64,000 bases of DNA, taken from Sphaerisporangium fuscum (lineage in GTDB: Bacteria > Actinomycetota > Actinomycetes > Streptosporangiales > Streptosporangiaceae). Positions 8,104 through 15,994 of the stretch are shown here, in pieces. The notes under the pieces are model-generated. The model did not search any database. It saw only the letters and a program-made list of their open reading frames with translations, and was not told where the DNA came from. The position numbers were made by a program, and so were the translations under genes. The stretch lies in contig NZ_JAHDTF010000003.1 in assembly GCF_018531465.1 (NCBI RefSeq), positions 248,001 to 312,000 on the forward strand. Direction: 5' to 3'. Each line of letters starts with the position of its first letter. Position 1 is the first letter of the stretch.

Positions 8104-8455
8104 GAAGGCCGCGCCGGACGTGTTCTACCTACCCGGGGGAAAGCCCGAGGCGGGGGAGAGCCCGGAGGAGACCTTGTTTCGGGAGCTGGACGAGGAACTC
8201 GGCGTCACGCCGCGCGACATGGACCTGCTTGGTCAGGTCGAGGACATGGCCGCGCTCGAGGGCGTGCCGATGCGCATGATGGTTTTCACGGCCAGACTGG
8301 CCGGACGTCCCACGCCTGCCGCTGAGCTCGCCGCCCTGGGGTGGACCGACGGGCGTGACCGCTATGAACCTCGCCTGGCCCCTGCGGTTCGCAACCAGGT
8401 GCTTCCCTTGCTCGTCCGAGCAGGAGCCCTCGTCGAGACTCGTCACGAAATCTGA
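8018..8455 (+). CDS. Nudix hydrolase
   Basis: The 145-aa product carries the complete Nudix box: GKPEAGESPEE, then LFRELDEELGV. This fits G-x5-E-x7-R-E-U-x-E-E-x-G-U, with the metal-binding Glu residues present. Family members hydrolyse nucleoside diphosphate derivatives; this short single-domain form resembles MutT-like housecleaning or ADP-ribose enzymes. The start could be ATG 8018 or ATG 8030 (MFRDGVLNVV); neither has a clear ribosome-binding site. The gene follows the DUF397 pair on the same strand. Substrate cannot be predicted. Confidence 0.88.
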   Translation: MLTGMFRDGVLNVVAAAVVDRGRLLVVSKKAAPDVFYLPGGKPEAGESPEETLFRELDEELGVTPRDMDLLGQVEDMAALEGVPMRMMVFTARLAGRPTPAAELAALGWTDGRDRYEPRLAPAVRNQVLPLLVRAGALVETRHEI

Positions 8456-8509
8456 GCCATACCGCGCCATACAGGGTGGCGCCTGAGGCGCCGTGGACGG
8501 CTCAGGGCC

Positions 8510-8716
8510 GTGCACGTCCGGCCTCAGCGGCGGAGCGGGGCCGAACAGCTGGCATTTCCCGCTGTCGCGGTCGGTGTCCTGGCGGCCGTGTTCTCCCCGG
8601 CCCCCGCGCTCGTCACCGGTCTGCTGGCCACGACCCTGGTGGTCGTGGTCACCCTGGCCGACCGGGCCGGGCGAGTGGGGCATCGAGGCGCCTACCCAGC
8701 TGCGCGGACGAAATGA
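8510..8716 (+). CDS. small predicted membrane protein
   Basis: A 68-aa frame from GTG 8510 encodes a basic N-terminus followed by two hydrophobic stretches (AFPAVAVGVLAAVF and LVTGLLATTLVVVVTLA) that could form one hairpin or two membrane spans. It fills the gap between the Nudix and RmlD-like genes. I do not recognise a family. The ribosome-binding site is weak (CAGGGC), so it may be a chance frame. Confidence 0.4.
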   Translation: MHVRPQRRSGAEQLAFPAVAVGVLAAVFSPAPALVTGLLATTLVVVVTLADRAGRVGHRGAYPAARTK

Positions 8717-8861
8717 GATCGTCTGCGCAGCTGGGTCTCTTCGTCAGCTCGTCGGGCCCACCCTCGGTCGGCGATCTGCGCACCACCTGTCCGGTGCACG
8801 GCTGGGCGGGTTGTCGATAGTGTCCGGGACGCCGAGGCCCGCGCCATGGTGACTGGTCAAG

Positions 8862-8867
8862 TATGGT
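8862..8867 (+). promoter_or_regulatory. -10 element TATGGT of a likely leaderless promoter
   Basis: TATGGT ends eight bases before ATG 8876 and no ribosome-binding site separates them. This spacing is typical of leaderless actinomycete transcripts. Confidence 0.5.
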
Positions 8868-8875
8868 GACCGGCC

Positions 8876-9700
8876 ATGAGGGTCCTGATCGTCGGTGGCA
8901 GCGGTTTTCTCGGCAGGGAGCTCGCTCGGCAGTGTTCGGCGGCCGGGCACGAGGTGGCCGCGACGTACCTGAGCCGATCGGGTGAGACCGCCGGTGTCGA
9001 CTGGCTGCCGCTCGATGTGCGCCGGCGTGAGGACGCCGACGCGCTGATCGGCGCGCTCCGGCCGGACGTGGTCATCAACGCCGCGTACCGGCAGACCGAT
9101 TGGGCGACCACGGCGATCGGAGCCGCGAACGTGGCCCTCGCCACCTCTGCCGCCGGTGGGCGACTGGTCCACGTCTCCAGCGACGCGGTCTTCTCCGGCG
9201 CCGCGATTCGCTATGACGAGACGTGCCTGCCCGACCCGATCAGCCCGTACGGTGCGGCCAAGGCCGCTGCCGAGACGGCGGTGAGCGCGATCGCGCCGAC
9301 CGCCGTGATAGCCCGGACATCTCTGATCATCGGTGACGGTGGTTCTCCCCACGAGGCGCTGGTGCGTTCACTGGCCACCGGCAGGGCGAGGGGAATGCTG
9401 TTCACCGACGACGTGCGCTGTGCCGTGCACGTCGTCGATCTCGCCGCGGCGCTCCTCGAACTCGCCACATCGGAGTATCACGGCGTCCACCATGTCGCCG
9501 GAACCGACGCGATCAGCCGGTACGAGCTGGGGCTGCTCATCGCCCGGCGTGATGGACTCGACGCGGGCCGGCTCCCTTCAGGCCGGCGGGCGGACACCGA
9601 CGTGCCGGGCCCGATAGACGTGCGCTTGGAGTGCGGCATGACTCAAGGACGGCTTCGGACCAGGCTGCGCGGCGCGCGGCAGTTTCTGGGTTCGGCCTGA
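8876..9700 (+). CDS. RmlD-like SDR (dTDP-4-dehydrorhamnose reductase family)
   Basis: The 274-aa protein opens with the extended-SDR nucleotide motif MRVLIVGGSGFLGREL and continues with VINAAYRQTDW, LVHVSSDAVFSG and the catalytic YGAAKAAAE (YxxxK). This pattern and length match the RmlD sugar-nucleotide reductase family rather than UDP-glucose epimerases. Such enzymes reduce NDP-4-keto-sugars or act on related substrates. No other deoxysugar genes are nearby, so a stand-alone reductase role is equally likely. The start is firm because a -10 box lies just upstream and the Rossmann motif begins at residue 2. Confidence 0.85.
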   Translation: MRVLIVGGSGFLGRELARQCSAAGHEVAATYLSRSGETAGVDWLPLDVRRREDADALIGALRPDVVINAAYRQTDWATTAIGAANVALATSAAGGRLVHVSSDAVFSGAAIRYDETCLPDPISPYGAAKAAAETAVSAIAPTAVIARTSLIIGDGGSPHEALVRSLATGRARGMLFTDDVRCAVHVVDLAAALLELATSEYHGVHHVAGTDAISRYELGLLIARRDGLDAGRLPSGRRADTDVPGPIDVRLECGMTQGRLRTRLRGARQFLGSA

Positions 9701-9752
9701 CCTCCGCGGCGTCGACTGCAGCTCACAGCCACGCGCGGCGACCCCTGTGACG

Positions 9753-9758
9753 TAAGGT
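9753..9758 (+). promoter_or_regulatory. -10 element TAAGGT of a likely leaderless promoter
   Basis: TAAGGT ends seven bases before GTG 9766, with no ribosome-binding site between. Confidence 0.5.
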
Positions 9759-9765
9759 CCCGGGT

Positions 9766-10170
9766 GTGGACACAACAGCCCCGGTACCCCGCGTCCTCGT
9801 GATCGGCCTTGACCCGTATCGGATTCCCGGGCCCTGGGACCCGAAGCCGGTGGCCGACGCGATCGAGGTCGGCGTAGCCCGATTCGCCGAGCACGGCGTC
9901 GGCGTCGAGACCTGCCTGTTCGGCCTCGACGGCAGCGACGACGTGGAGACGATCGTCGGCCGTACCCTGCGCGCGCGGCCCTGGGAGTGCGTCGTCATCG
10001 GCGGTGGCATACGGAAGTCCGAAGATCAGCTTGAGTTGTTCGAGCAGGTCGTCAACCTGGTACGCCGACACGCTCCCGACGCCGCTATCGCCTTCAACAG
10101 CACCCCGACGGATACCTTCGACGCGGCCGCCCGCTGGATCGACATTCCCGGACCGACCAGTTCCGGCTGA
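9766..10170 (+). CDS. conserved hypothetical protein, Rossmann-like
   Basis: This 134-aa protein begins PRVLVIGLDPYRIPGPWD and contains CVVIGGGIRKSEDQLELFEQ and IAFNSTPTDTFDAA. The alternation of hydrophobic strands and glycine loops suggests a small alpha/beta, response-regulator or flavodoxin-like fold. I recognise it as a type widespread in actinomycetes but know no assigned function. The start GTG 9766 follows a leaderless -10 box. It stands 65 bp after the RmlD-like gene but has its own promoter. Confidence 0.7.
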   Translation: MDTTAPVPRVLVIGLDPYRIPGPWDPKPVADAIEVGVARFAEHGVGVETCLFGLDGSDDVETIVGRTLRARPWECVVIGGGIRKSEDQLELFEQVVNLVRRHAPDAAIAFNSTPTDTFDAAARWIDIPGPTSSG

Positions 10171-10380
10171 CCGGCGCGGCGCCTGGCCAAAGCACACCCC
10201 GGCGGGACCGAGCTTGGATGGCTTCGTCATTCCGGCTCCGGACTGTGATCGTGGGCACCTGGCCCACGAGGTGGTGAACGCCGTCCAGACCCGTCCTCGG
10301 ACTGATCGCCTTCTCGCCACCTCGCGGTAGTGGGCGTCTGAGAAGGTGTCTCTGATCCCCGTTGATGATCGTCAGGGAGG

Positions 10381-11150
10381 TCAGGTGGCCGGCGTGACCA
10401 GGTAATCGCCGTGCTCCAGGTCTTCGAGCAGTGTCGGGTGCGCGGGCGACCAGCCGAGCGACTCCTGGGTGTAGGAACTGGAGACAGGCCCGTCGAAGCC
10501 GTAGGCGATGGCCATGAACGGGCTGACGAAGTGTGTGGCGGCCTCGTCGGGGGTCAGCGAGACCGTGGGCACGTCCAGGCCCCGGGCGATCACCTCTGCG
10601 ATGCTTTTCAAGGTGACGCCGCTTTCGGCCACTCCGTGCAGAACGCTGCCCGCAGGTGCCTTCTCCACTGCCAGACGGAACAGGACCGCCGCGTCGAGCC
10701 GGTGCACCGCGGGCCACCGGTTGGTGCCATCTCCCAGGTAGGCGGATACGCCGGTCTTTCGGGCGGTGGCGATGAGCATGGGGATGAAACCATGGTCGTC
10801 GGGACCGTGGACGGTGGGAGCCAGGCGCACCACGCCGGCGCGCACTCCCCGAGTGGCGAAGTCCAGACACGCTCGCTCCCCGGCGATGCGGAAGGCGGCG
10901 ATCCCGGTCGCGTCGGGCTCGTCCTTCTCGGTGCTCTCCCGGCCGGCGGGCATGACCAGGGTGCCCGAGGTGACGATGAGCGGCCTGCCCGAGTGTTCCA
11001 GCGGCCGGCCGAGCGTCTCGATCGCGGTCCGGTCGCGCCTCGTCATGTCGTCGAGATCGGAGAAATCGCCGCCGTAGGCCATGTGCAGGACTCCGTCGGC
11101 GGCTTCGGCGCCGCTGCGCAGACTGTCGAGGTCGTCCAGGGAGCCGGCTA
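10381..11150 (-). pseudogene. NAD-dependent epimerase/SDR, 5' end deleted
   Basis: The frame reads as an extended SDR from GSLDDLDSLRSGAEAADGVL through VTSGTLVMPAGRE and LGDGTNRWPAVHRLDAA to the normal C-terminus. The first 50-60 residues, which should carry the TGxxGxxG NAD-binding loop, are absent. Sequence before GSLDD is out-of-family. The break lies at about 11140-11160, exactly where the oppositely oriented TetR fragment begins. The gene cannot bind NAD in the usual way and is treated as a pseudogene, although a GTG/ATG at the new 5' end leaves an open frame. Confidence 0.7.
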
Positions 11151-11489
11151 CTGCTCTGCGCCTTGCGAAAAGTCGAACACATCCTTGAGGACAACCGGCG
11201 CTTTGCGGAACCACGACTGCAAGTCATCGCGGCGACGCCGGCACTCCGCGAGCGGGACCTGGCCAAGGCCGCGTCGATCACTGAAGCTGTGGCGGAAGCG
11301 CTGCGGCAGCGCGGTGTCGCCGACCGGCTCGCCGGCCTGGCCGCTCGAACCGGGTGGGCCGCCTTCCACCAAGCGGCCCAAGCCTGGATCGACGACCCCT
11401 CACAGAGCCTGGACGTACACCTCCTCCAAGCCTTCGACGACCTGCGCGCCCTCTCTCTGACCCCCGTGGCTGGTGACTCTGGTCGATGA
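11148..11489 (+). pseudogene. TetR family regulator, only the C-terminal domain left
   Basis: The open frame encodes about 110 residues (RKVEHILEDNRRFAEPRLQV, then ATPALRERDLAKAASITEAV) that match the C-terminal ligand-binding half of MftR-like TetR regulators. The helix-turn-helix is missing. It abuts the truncated SDR head to head, so one deletion appears to have removed both 5' ends and the shared promoter region. Confidence 0.65.
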
Positions 11490-11527
11490 AGACCCCCGCC
11501 GGTGCCCGGCCCGCTGCACGACGTGCG

Positions 11528-12742
11528 TCACCCGTGCACGGTCACGTGCATGGCGACCGGGCGGTAGACCAGGCCGTCGGTCCAGGTCACCGACTCGGGG
11601 GAGGTGGTCAGGCGGAGGGCGGGGCGCTGGGTGGCCAGGGCTCTGATCGCCTCGGTGAGCTCGACCCTGGCGAGGCTGGCGGCCAGGCAGCGGTGCGGGC
11701 CGTACCCGAACGCCACATGGGGATGGGGCGGGTGGTGGGTGAAACGGTGGATGTCGAACCGGCCGGGGTCGGGGAACGCCTGCGGGTCGTGGTTGGCCGC
11801 GTTCAGCTCCGGCATGACGACCGTCCCCGCGCCGATCCGGCCGCTGGGCACGTCGGTGTCCTTGGTGACGCGGCGCATGAAGGCGCTGGCGGGCGGCCCG
11901 TCGAAGCGGAGGATCTCCTCGACCGCGGTGGCCGTCAGGGCCGGATCCGCCACGAGCTCGGCCCACTGGGCGGGATGCAGGAGCAGCCGGAAGACGCCGC
12001 GGGCGATCATGGAGGCGGTCGTCTCGTGCCCGGCGGTGATCAGTGAGAAGACCGTGTTGACCAGCTCGCCCTCCGACAGCCGGTCGTCCTCGTCCCTGGC
12101 CTGGATGAGCAGGTCGATGAGGTCCGCGCCGGGCTCCGCGCGATGCCGGGCGACCAGGTCGGCGCAGTAGGCCATGAAGTCGGCGTAACCGGTGTACCGC
12201 GCCTGCTCGGTGACGGTGGACGTGGTCAGGAACATGTCCGTCCACGCGACGAACTGCCCGTAGTGGTCCAGCGGCACGCCGAGCATCTCGCAGATCACCC
12301 GCCCAGGGAGCTGCAGCGCATAGCCCTGGACCAGGTCGAACTCGTCGCCCAGGCCGTCGAGGAGTTCCTGGGCGATCTCCGCGACGCGAGGGCGCCATGG
12401 TTCGATCCGGCGCGGGGTGAAGGTGCCCTGCATGATGCGGCGGTACCGGGTGTGCTCCGGCGGGTCCTGGTTGATCAGCGCGTCCGGGTCGTCGTCGATG
12501 CCGATGCCGCTGACGAACCGCGGCAGGCCCGGAAGGCGGAGGTTGCGACTGGAGGTGGGGGAGGCCAGCAGGGCGCGGACGTCCTCGTACCTGACCGCCA
12601 GTGGAACGCGGTCGCCGCTGGGCATGGCCGCCGGCTCCAGCGGTCCCGACTCGCGCCTGCGGGCGAACTCCGGTGACGGCGTGGCGAGTGGTCCCGGCAC
12701 GATGTCCGGCCAGGTCGCGTCTCGATCCGGTTCGGTGGTCAT
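11528..12742 (-). CDS. cytochrome P450
   Basis: The 404-aa protein starts at ATG 12742 behind GGAAGGGGGG. An upstream in-frame start is ignored because it lacks such a site. Class I bacterial P450 landmarks are present: I-helix AGHETT (oxygen activation), K-helix ExxR (EEILR), and heme-ligand loop FGYGPHRCLAASLAR with the axial cysteine. The residue after C-L is Ala instead of the usual Gly. It most resembles CYP107/CYP105-type actinomycete P450s. No ferredoxin or reductase gene is adjacent, so redox partners must come from elsewhere. The substrate cannot be inferred. Its 5' end faces a decayed YciI-like fragment and the chorismate-enzyme operon. Confidence 0.9.
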   Translation of the reverse strand: MTTEPDRDATWPDIVPGPLATPSPEFARRRESGPLEPAAMPSGDRVPLAVRYEDVRALLASPTSSRNLRLPGLPRFVSGIGIDDDPDALINQDPPEHTRYRRIMQGTFTPRRIEPWRPRVAEIAQELLDGLGDEFDLVQGYALQLPGRVICEMLGVPLDHYGQFVAWTDMFLTTSTVTEQARYTGYADFMAYCADLVARHRAEPGADLIDLLIQARDEDDRLSEGELVNTVFSLITAGHETTASMIARGVFRLLLHPAQWAELVADPALTATAVEEILRFDGPPASAFMRRVTKDTDVPSGRIGAGTVVMPELNAANHDPQAFPDPGRFDIHRFTHHPPHPHVAFGYGPHRCLAASLARVELTEAIRALATQRPALRLTTSPESVTWTDGLVYRPVAMHVTVHG

Positions 12743-12863
12743 CGCACCCCCCTTCCGGCTCGGGGCGGCGCCCAGAAGAAGGCCCACGCGGAACGTACGA
12801 AATGCCGGGCCACCCGTCAATACGCGTTTCCGACCGAGTCACCCGGCCACGGTCAGGTGGTCA

Positions 12864-13078
12864 TCACCGCCGCCCGCCGAACTCCCAGTCGTGGACCTCG
12901 ATGCCGGCGTACCGGTCAGGGGTCAGGAGGGCGCGTGCCGCGTCCGGATCCGGCGCCCGGACCAGCAGCGCCGTGCCCAGCCACGTGGTGCCGTCGTCGG
13001 ACGGCAGCGGCCCGTATGCCGACTGTGAGCGGCCGGAGATCGCGTCCGCCGCGCACGGAAATCGTGTGAACCACTGTG
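12864..13078 (-). pseudogene. YciI-like protein fragment (C-terminal part)
   Basis: Reading leftward to TGA at 12866-12864, the frame encodes GPLPSDDGTTWLGTALLVRA and TPDRYAGIEVHDWEFGGRR, which looks like the C-terminal half of a YciI/YCII ferredoxin-like protein. No start codon exists in this frame, and an in-frame stop lies a little upstream (near 13095). The first half of the gene is gone. The chorismate-enzyme gene begins immediately beyond the break on the other strand. Confidence 0.45.
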
Positions 13079-13133
13079 GACGAGTCCCCGTACCTCAGGG
13101 AGAACGGAGGGAGCGCGAGGAAGGGGCAGTCGC

Positions 13134-15344
13134 ATCAAGACGCTCATCATCGACAATTACGACTCGTACACGTACAGCCTCGCGCAGCTTGTCGCGGAGG
13201 TGAACGGGCGCGAGCCGGTGGTCTTCCTGAACGACGCGCCGGAGTTCGCGGACATCGATCTCCGCGACTTCGACAACGTCATCGTGTCCCCGGGACCGGG
13301 GCATCCGGCCAACCTGCGCGACTTCGGCGCGGCGGCGCGGCTGACGGAGCGCTGCGACCTGCCGGTGCTCGGCGTATCCCTCGGGCACCAGGGGATCGCC
13401 GTCGCCGAGCACGCCCTGGTGGAGCCCGCCCCCGAGCCGCGCCACGGTCACCTTTCCACGATCAGGCACAGCGGGCGCGGCCTGTTCCGCGGGCTGCCGC
13501 AGGGGTTCACCGCGGTCCGGTACCACTCGCTGCACGTACCGGAGCCGCTGCCGGCGACACTGGAGGCGACCGCGTGGGCGGAGGACGGCGTCCTGATGGG
13601 GTTGCGGCACCGCACGCGCCCGCTGTGGGGGGTGCAGTTCCACATCGACTCCGTCCTCACCGAGTTCGGCTACCGGATGCTCTCGAACTTCCGCGACTTC
13701 ACCGCCCAGCGCCGCCCGTACGCCACCGGGCTGTTCGTCCCGCGCGACAAGCGGCCCCATCGTCGGGAGCCGGCGGCGGAGGAGGCGACGGTCCCGCTCG
13801 GCGGGTACCGGCTGCACACGCGGACGATGGGCTACGCGGTGGACCCGGAGGAGGCCTTCGGCCGCCTGCACGCCCGCTCGCCGCACGCGTTCTGGCTGGA
13901 CAGCTCACGTGTCGAGCCCGGACGGGCACGGTTCTCGTTCTTCGGCGACGGCGCTGGACCGCTGGCGGAGTTCGTCCGCTACGACGTCCACAGCCGCGTG
14001 ACCCGGATCGAACGGCCCGGGCAGGCGCCCCGCCTGGAGCGCGTCACCGTGTTCGACTACCTGCGGCGGGAACTGGCCCGGCGCAGGATCGAGGCGCCCA
14101 AGCTGCCCTTCGGCTTCACCTGCGGCTATGTGGGCTACTTCGGGTACGAGCTCAAGGCCGACTGCGGGTCGCCGAACCGGCACCGGGCCCCCACGCCGGA
14201 CGCCTGCTGGCTGTTCGCCGACCGGCTCGTCGCGGTCGACCACGAGGAGAACCTCACCTACCTGCTCTGCCTCGCCGAGGACACCCCGGAGGGCGAGCGG
14301 ACGGCCGCCGGCTGGCTGGACGAGACGGTCCTGCGGCTCTGCGCCGTCCCGCTCCCCGCCGAGCCGCCGCCCGCGCCGCCCGTCACCGCGGACGCGACGG
14401 CCGCGGAGCTCTGGCTGACCCGCGACAGGGAGAGGTATCTGGCCGACGTCGAGCTGTGCAAGCGGGCGGTGCGGGAAGGCGTCAGCCACGAGATCTGCCT
14501 TACCGACGGCGTCTGGCTGCCCGCGCCGCAGGACTCCTACGACTTCTACCGGGCGCTGCGGCGCACCAACCCCGCGCCCTACTCCGCCTTCCTCAGGTTC
14601 CCCGGCGTCGAGGTCGCCTGCTCGTCCCCGGAACGCTTCCTGCGGGTCGGCCGGGACGGCGTGGCCGAGGCCGAGCCGGCCAAGGGGACGGCGCCGCGCA
14701 GCGAGGACCCCCGGCGGGACGCCTGGCTGCGGGACGCGCTGGCCCGGGACGAGAAGAGCCAGGCCGAGCACCTCATGGTCGTCGACCTCCTCCGCGGCGA
14801 CCTCGGCCGGGTGTGCGCGCCGGGCACCGTCCGCGTCCCGAGCCTGATGGTCACCGAGACCCACGCCACCGTCCACCACCTGGTCTCCACCGTGCGCGGC
14901 GAACTGCGGGAGGGCGCGGACGCGATCGACTGCGTCCGCGCGTGCTTCCCCGCCGGGTCGATGACCGGAGCGCCGAAGCACCGGAGCATGGAGATCATCG
15001 ACGAGCTCGAGACCGAGGCGCGCGGCGTCTACTCGGGCGCCATCGGCTACCTCGGCTGCGGCGGCGGGGCGGACCTCAACGTCGTGAACCGCACCGCCGT
15101 GTTCACCGGCGGCCGGATGCACCTCGGCGCGGGCGGCGCGATCGTCCTCGGCTCCGACTCGGCCAAGGAGTACGCCGAGATGCTGCTCAAGACGGCCGCG
15201 CCGATGCGCGCCTACCAGACGTCCATCGCCCGGCACTGGGCCTCCCAGCGGGCGGCCGGGACGCGGCCGGCGCGGCGGACGCCGAAGGTGATCCCCGCGC
15301 GCCGGATGCCCTCACGCGGGGGAGACCCCGCACCCACCTACTGA
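13134..15344 (+). CDS. fused GATase/chorismate-binding enzyme (aminodeoxychorismate synthase type)
   Basis: The protein (736 aa if started at 13134) fuses a TrpG/PabA-type glutamine amidotransferase (about 1-200) to a chorismate-binding PabB/TrpE domain (about 220-715). The PabB motif PAKGT, whose Lys distinguishes aminodeoxychorismate synthase from anthranilate synthase (Ala there), favours formation of 4-amino-4-deoxychorismate for p-aminobenzoate. Other landmarks are HLMVVDLLRGDLGRV, CFPAGSMTGAPK and the final SGAIGYL. Two oddities stand out. The GATase nucleophile is Ser (LGVSLGHQ, normally Cys), and the His-x-Glu pair reads HIDS (normally HPES), so glutamine hydrolysis is probably lost. 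The conserved N-terminus KTLIIDNYDSYTYSLAQL begins at an ATC codon with AGGAAGGGG seven bases upstream; the first ordinary start (GTG 13200) would remove this strand. The AhpD-like gene follows after 14 bp. Confidence 0.85.
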   Translation: MKTLIIDNYDSYTYSLAQLVAEVNGREPVVFLNDAPEFADIDLRDFDNVIVSPGPGHPANLRDFGAAARLTERCDLPVLGVSLGHQGIAVAEHALVEPAPEPRHGHLSTIRHSGRGLFRGLPQGFTAVRYHSLHVPEPLPATLEATAWAEDGVLMGLRHRTRPLWGVQFHIDSVLTEFGYRMLSNFRDFTAQRRPYATGLFVPRDKRPHRREPAAEEATVPLGGYRLHTRTMGYAVDPEEAFGRLHARSPHAFWLDSSRVEPGRARFSFFGDGAGPLAEFVRYDVHSRVTRIERPGQAPRLERVTVFDYLRRELARRRIEAPKLPFGFTCGYVGYFGYELKADCGSPNRHRAPTPDACWLFADRLVAVDHEENLTYLLCLAEDTPEGERTAAGWLDETVLRLCAVPLPAEPPPAPPVTADATAAELWLTRDRERYLADVELCKRAVREGVSHEICLTDGVWLPAPQDSYDFYRALRRTNPAPYSAFLRFPGVEVACSSPERFLRVGRDGVAEAEPAKGTAPRSEDPRRDAWLRDALARDEKSQAEHLMVVDLLRGDLGRVCAPGTVRVPSLMVTETHATVHHLVSTVRGELREGADAIDCVRACFPAGSMTGAPKHRSMEIIDELETEARGVYSGAIGYLGCGGGADLNVVNRTAVFTGGRMHLGAGGAIVLGSDSAKEYAEMLLKTAAPMRAYQTSIARHWASQRAAGTRPARRTPKVIPARRMPSRGGDPAPTY

Positions 15345-15358
15345 GATGAGAGCCATAC

Positions 15359-15850
15359 ATGCGACATGCCGCTGTAGCCCCCCGTGTTGCGATGAACGAG
15401 GTGACCCCGGAGGTCTCCGGCGCGATGGGCGCGCTGGAGGCGGCGGCCACGGCGGCCGCGCAGGACGCCGGCCTCGAACCCGAGCTGCTCGAACTGCTCA
15501 AGATCCGCGCCTCCCAGATCAACGGCTGCGAGCTGAGCCTGGAGCTGCACACCAGGGACGCCCGCCTGCTCGGCGAGACCGAGGAACGGCTCCAGGCGCT
15601 GCGGACCTGGCGCACCAGCACCCTGTTCGGCGACCGGGAGCGCGCGGCCCTGGCGCTGACCGAGTCGATCACCCTCGTGCACGCGGGCCAGGTGCCGAAC
15701 TCCCTCTACCAGGCGGCCGCCGCCGTGTTCGAGGAGGCGCAGATGGCGGCGCTGATCTGGACGGTTACCGTGATCAACGCGACCAACCGCGTCGCCGTCG
15801 CCACCCGCATGACCCCCAGTACCTCCCCACAGACCCTCAAGGCCGGCTGA
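15359..15850 (+). CDS. carboxymuconolactone decarboxylase/AhpD-like protein with CxxS
   Basis: The 163-aa all-helical protein matches the AhpD-like branch of the carboxymuconolactone decarboxylase family, with the signature region KIRASQINGCELSLELHTRD and the trailing WRTSTLFGDRERAALALTE. Active AhpD enzymes have C-x-x-C followed by H, acting as a disulfide peroxidase. Here the second cysteine is Ser (C-E-L-S-L-E-L-H), so ordinary redox cycling should not work. The gene lies 14 bp behind the aminodeoxychorismate synthase and probably shares its transcript. A structural or altered-chemistry role is possible. The second family member at 50024 keeps CRFC. Confidence 0.8.
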   Translation: MRHAAVAPRVAMNEVTPEVSGAMGALEAAATAAAQDAGLEPELLELLKIRASQINGCELSLELHTRDARLLGETEERLQALRTWRTSTLFGDRERAALALTESITLVHAGQVPNSLYQAAAAVFEEAQMAALIWTVTVINATNRVAVATRMTPSTSPQTLKAG

Positions 15851-15994
15851 CAGCGGCCCGCGCGCTCGCCGTACACCGGCGCCGGCGTCGCCGCACCGTC
15901 ATCCCGCCGCCACGGCGCCGAGGAGAGGCCGGCCCGCCCGCCGAACGGAGGCCCCGACGGCCGATGGATCACCCAGGGCCGCTCGGGTGGTGGG

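Noticed and set aside
12923..13156. 77-codon minus-strand frame before the chorismate-enzyme gene
   Set aside because: A different frame of the same stretch carries the YciI-like sequence; this one has no protein sense.
11528..15850. P450, p-aminobenzoate-type synthase and AhpD gene as a biosynthetic gene cluster
   Set aside because: No polyketide synthase, acyltransferase or tailoring genes accompany them and the P450 is on the other strand; linkage to one product cannot be supported.
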